Shown here piece by piece: positions 5,426-7,244 of a DNA stretch of 7,244 nucleotides. The position numbers and the translations under genes are program-made. Each line of letters starts with the position of its first letter. Position 1 is the first letter of the stretch. The notes under the pieces were generated by a model. The model saw only the letters and a list, made by a program, of their open reading frames with translations, was not told the origin of the DNA and made no database searches. Source of the DNA: Acidobacteriota bacterium (GTDB lineage: Bacteria > Acidobacteriota > Terriglobia > Terriglobales > Acidobacteriaceae); assembly GCA_021810735.1 (NCBI GenBank), contig JAJZIF010000193.1, positions 1 through 7,244 of the forward strand, written 5' to 3'.

Positions 5426-7244
5426 TTAAGTTCGAGCAGCTCCTGCGCCTTCGGTGGGTAGGCCGAGTTCCGAGAAGGCTTTCTCCGCAGCATTGGCCTG
5501 GATGACGCCTTCACGCGCGAGCTTCGAGAGCGTGGCCGCAACGATGGACTCGGCGTCCACCTCGAAGTGACGGCGAAGATGCTCGCGATTGTCGGAGCGG
5601 CCGAAGCCGTCGGTGCCGAGCGAAACCAGTCGCGGACCCAGCCACGGCGCAAGGCTATCGGGCATCGACTTCATGTAATCGCTGGCTGCAACAATAGGAC
5701 CGGCAGAGTTGCCCACAGCAGTGACAATGGATGGCACGCGTTCCTTCTCGGCAGGGTGCAGCCGGTTCCAGCGCTCGACATCCAACGCGTTACGGCGTAG
5801 CTCGTTGTAGCTGGTAACGCTCCAGACATCGGCCGCGATTTCGTACTTCTCGACAAGAATCTGCTGGGCGCGAACGACCTCGTTCAAGATTGCGCCGGAG
5901 CCGAAAAGTTGCGCCTGCGATGTACCCGCCTCGGCGGCCTTGTACTTATAAATGCCCCGAAGGATGCCTTCCTGAACGCCCTCGCCGTTAGGCATCGCAG
6001 GCATCGCATACGCCTCGTTATACATCGTGATGTAATAGAAGCAATCTTCGCCAGCTTCGTACATTCGTCTAAGACCGTCCTGGATGATAACCGCCATTTC
6101 GTAGGCGAACGCGGGGTCGTAGGTAAGGCAGGTGGGGATCGTGCCGGAGAGTACCGGCGAGTGGCCGTCCTGGTGCTGCAGGCCTTCGCCCAACATTGTT
6201 GTGCGACCGGCGGTGCCGCCCATCATGAAGCCCTTACCACGCGAATCGGCAAACGCCCATGCCATGTCTCCGATCCGCTGAAAGCCGAACATCGAGTAGT
6301 ACATGTAAAACGGCACCATGGGAATCCGGTAATTGGTGTAAGCCGTACCAGCCGCCGTGAATGAGGCCATTGAGCCCGCTTCGGTGATGCCTTCTTCCAG
6401 TATCTGACCGTCGACATTTTCTCGATACGACAACAGCATATCGGCGTCGTGGGGCGTATACTTCTGCCCTTCGTGAGCGTAAATGCCAACCTGCTTGATC
6501 GCCGATTCCATGCCGAAGGTGCGGCCTTCGTCAGGAACAATCGGGACGATAAGCTTCCCAATCTTCGGATCCTTCATAAGTCCGCGCAGCATCGCGACGA
6601 AAACACCGGTGGTAGAGACTTCGCGACCCTTGGACCCCAACAGCCATTCGTGAAAGAACTCCAGCCTAGGAGCATCGAAGTTGGTCTTCGGGACTTCGCG
6701 CTTTGGAAGATAACCGCCGAGTTCGGCTCGTCGCGACTGCAGGTACTGGATTGCCGGGTCACTAGGGTCGGGGCGATAGAAATCCGCATGTTTCGCCGCG
6801 CCTTCGGGAAGCGGGATATCGAAATGCTTGACGAACTCTGCCAGGCTCTCGTCGGTGAGCTTTTTTTCCGAGTGGGTGGCGTTGCGAGCCTGCGCGGAGC
6901 CAAGTCCGTAACCCTTGATGGTTTTTGCCAGGATGACTGTCGGGCTGCCCTTGTGATCGAGAGCGCGCTTGTATGCGTTATAGATTTTGGCGGGGTCATG
7001 GCCGCCGCGGTGGAGCTTGAAAATCTGTTTGTCGGTCCAGTCTTCGACCAGTTTCAGCAACTCGGGATACTTGCCGAAGAAGTGCTCGCGCACGTAGCGG
7101 CCGTTCTTGGCTTTGAAAGCCTGGTAGTCGCCATCGACGCACTCTTCCATCCGCTTGACCAGCAATCCCTGGTGGTCGCGCTCGAACAACTCATCCCAGT
7201 CCGAACCCCAGATGACCTTGATGACATTCCAACCCGCTCCTCGA
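5426..7244 (-). CDS. aceE: Pyruvate dehydrogenase E1 component (AceE, homodimeric type), C-terminal part, 5' end outside window
   Basis: This thiamine-diphosphate enzyme decarboxylates pyruvate and passes the acetyl group to the lipoyl arm of E2 in the pyruvate dehydrogenase complex, feeding acetyl-CoA to the TCA cycle in the cytoplasm. About 605 codons are visible of roughly 880-890 usual. The frame runs through the right edge: codons before base 7189 read GAGWNVIKVIWGSDWDELFE, a conserved AceE stretch, so the TTG at 7187-7189 is an internal Leu codon. Counting visible residues from the edge, ILAKTIKGYG (about 104-113), RNATH124SEKK, PDE239GRTFGME, GQILEE284G, MVPFYMYYSMFGFQRIGD (about 309-326) and EGLQH357QDGHS are conserved. 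By alignment from memory, the His and Glu residues marked correspond to catalytic His407, Glu522, Glu571 and His640 of E. coli AceE. LGTDGFGRSDNREHLRRHFEVD is the conserved C-terminal segment. The gene ends with TAA (5426-5428). No aceF or lpd follows downstream. It appears intact. Confidence 0.97.
   Translation of the reverse strand, partial: RGAGWNVIKVIWGSDWDELFERDHQGLLVKRMEECVDGDYQAFKAKNGRYVREHFFGKYPELLKLVEDWTDKQIFKLHRGGHDPAKIYNAYKRALDHKGSPTVILAKTIKGYGLGSAQARNATHSEKKLTDESLAEFVKHFDIPLPEGAAKHADFYRPDPSDPAIQYLQSRRAELGGYLPKREVPKTNFDAPRLEFFHEWLLGSKGREVSTTGVFVAMLRGLMKDPKIGKLIVPIVPDEGRTFGMESAIKQVGIYAHEGQKYTPHDADMLLSYRENVDGQILEEGITEAGSMASFTAAGTAYTNYRIPMVPFYMYYSMFGFQRIGDMAWAFADSRGKGFMMGGTAGRTTMLGEGLQHQDGHSPVLSGTIPTCLTYDPAFAYEMAVIIQDGLRRMYEAGEDCFYYITMYNEAYAMPAMPNGEGVQEGILRGIYKYKAAEAGTSQAQLFGSGAILNEVVRAQQILVEKYEIAADVWSVTSYNELRRNALDVERWNRLHPAEKERVPSIVTAVGNSAGPIVAASDYMKSMPDSLAPWLGPRLVSLGTDGFGRSDNREHLRRHFEVDAESIVAATLSKLAREGVIQANAAEKAFSELGLPTEGAGAART

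Noticed and set aside
5227..5505. Plus-strand 92-codon frame overlapping the 3' end of aceE
   Set aside because: It is Arg/Pro-rich, has no ribosome-binding site, and its second half lies antisense to conserved aceE sequence; a shadow of the real gene.
7187..7189. TTG as start codon of aceE
   Set aside because: Upstream codons to the window edge are open and encode a conserved AceE segment (WNVIKVIWGSDWDELFE), so this is an internal Leu codon.

Overview
The window most likely comes from the chromosome of an Acidobacteriota bacterium (Terriglobia/'Acidobacteriia'-like). This is inferred from family resemblance, not from a database search. The support is the C-terminal end of an Oar-like TonB-dependent receptor of the type greatly expanded in that phylum, two Tat-exported sulfatases beside it, and an AceE-type (homodimeric) pyruvate dehydrogenase E1.

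Layout, left to right. (1) 2-739 (+): the last 245 codons of an outer-membrane TonB-dependent receptor, cut by the left edge. (2) 740-880: a short gap holding a perfect palindrome and a possible 42-codon ORF that overlaps the next gene. (3) 881-2329 (+): a complete sulfatase with a Tat signal and a CxAxR formylglycine motif. (4) 2492-4111 (+): a second, clearly different complete sulfatase with a Tat signal and the classical CxPxR motif. (5) 4112-4391: non-coding as far as I can see, with a strong 8-bp stem-loop. (6) 4392-5039 (+): a stand-alone pRiA4b ORF-3-like domain protein (PF07929 type), function unknown. (7) 5040-5425: a convergent intergenic stretch with another perfect 8-bp stem-loop. 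(8) 5426 to the right edge (-): the C-terminal 605 codons of aceE, cut at its 5' end by the window edge.

How the parts may work together. The receptor and the two sulfatases lie in the same direction and form a plausible module: import of a sulfated organic compound or glycan fragment across the outer membrane, and removal of sulfate esters in the periplasm. The two sulfatases differ in active-site signature, so they are not a recent tandem duplication and probably act on different linkages. No glycoside hydrolase, sulfatase-maturing enzyme or regulator is visible, so the substrate cannot be named. The pRiA4b-like gene and aceE are separate units and face each other. Sampled base composition is lower in GC in the receptor and first sulfatase than in most of the rest, which hints at a mosaic origin. 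I found no RNA gene, CRISPR array, insertion sequence or obviously new multi-gene system.
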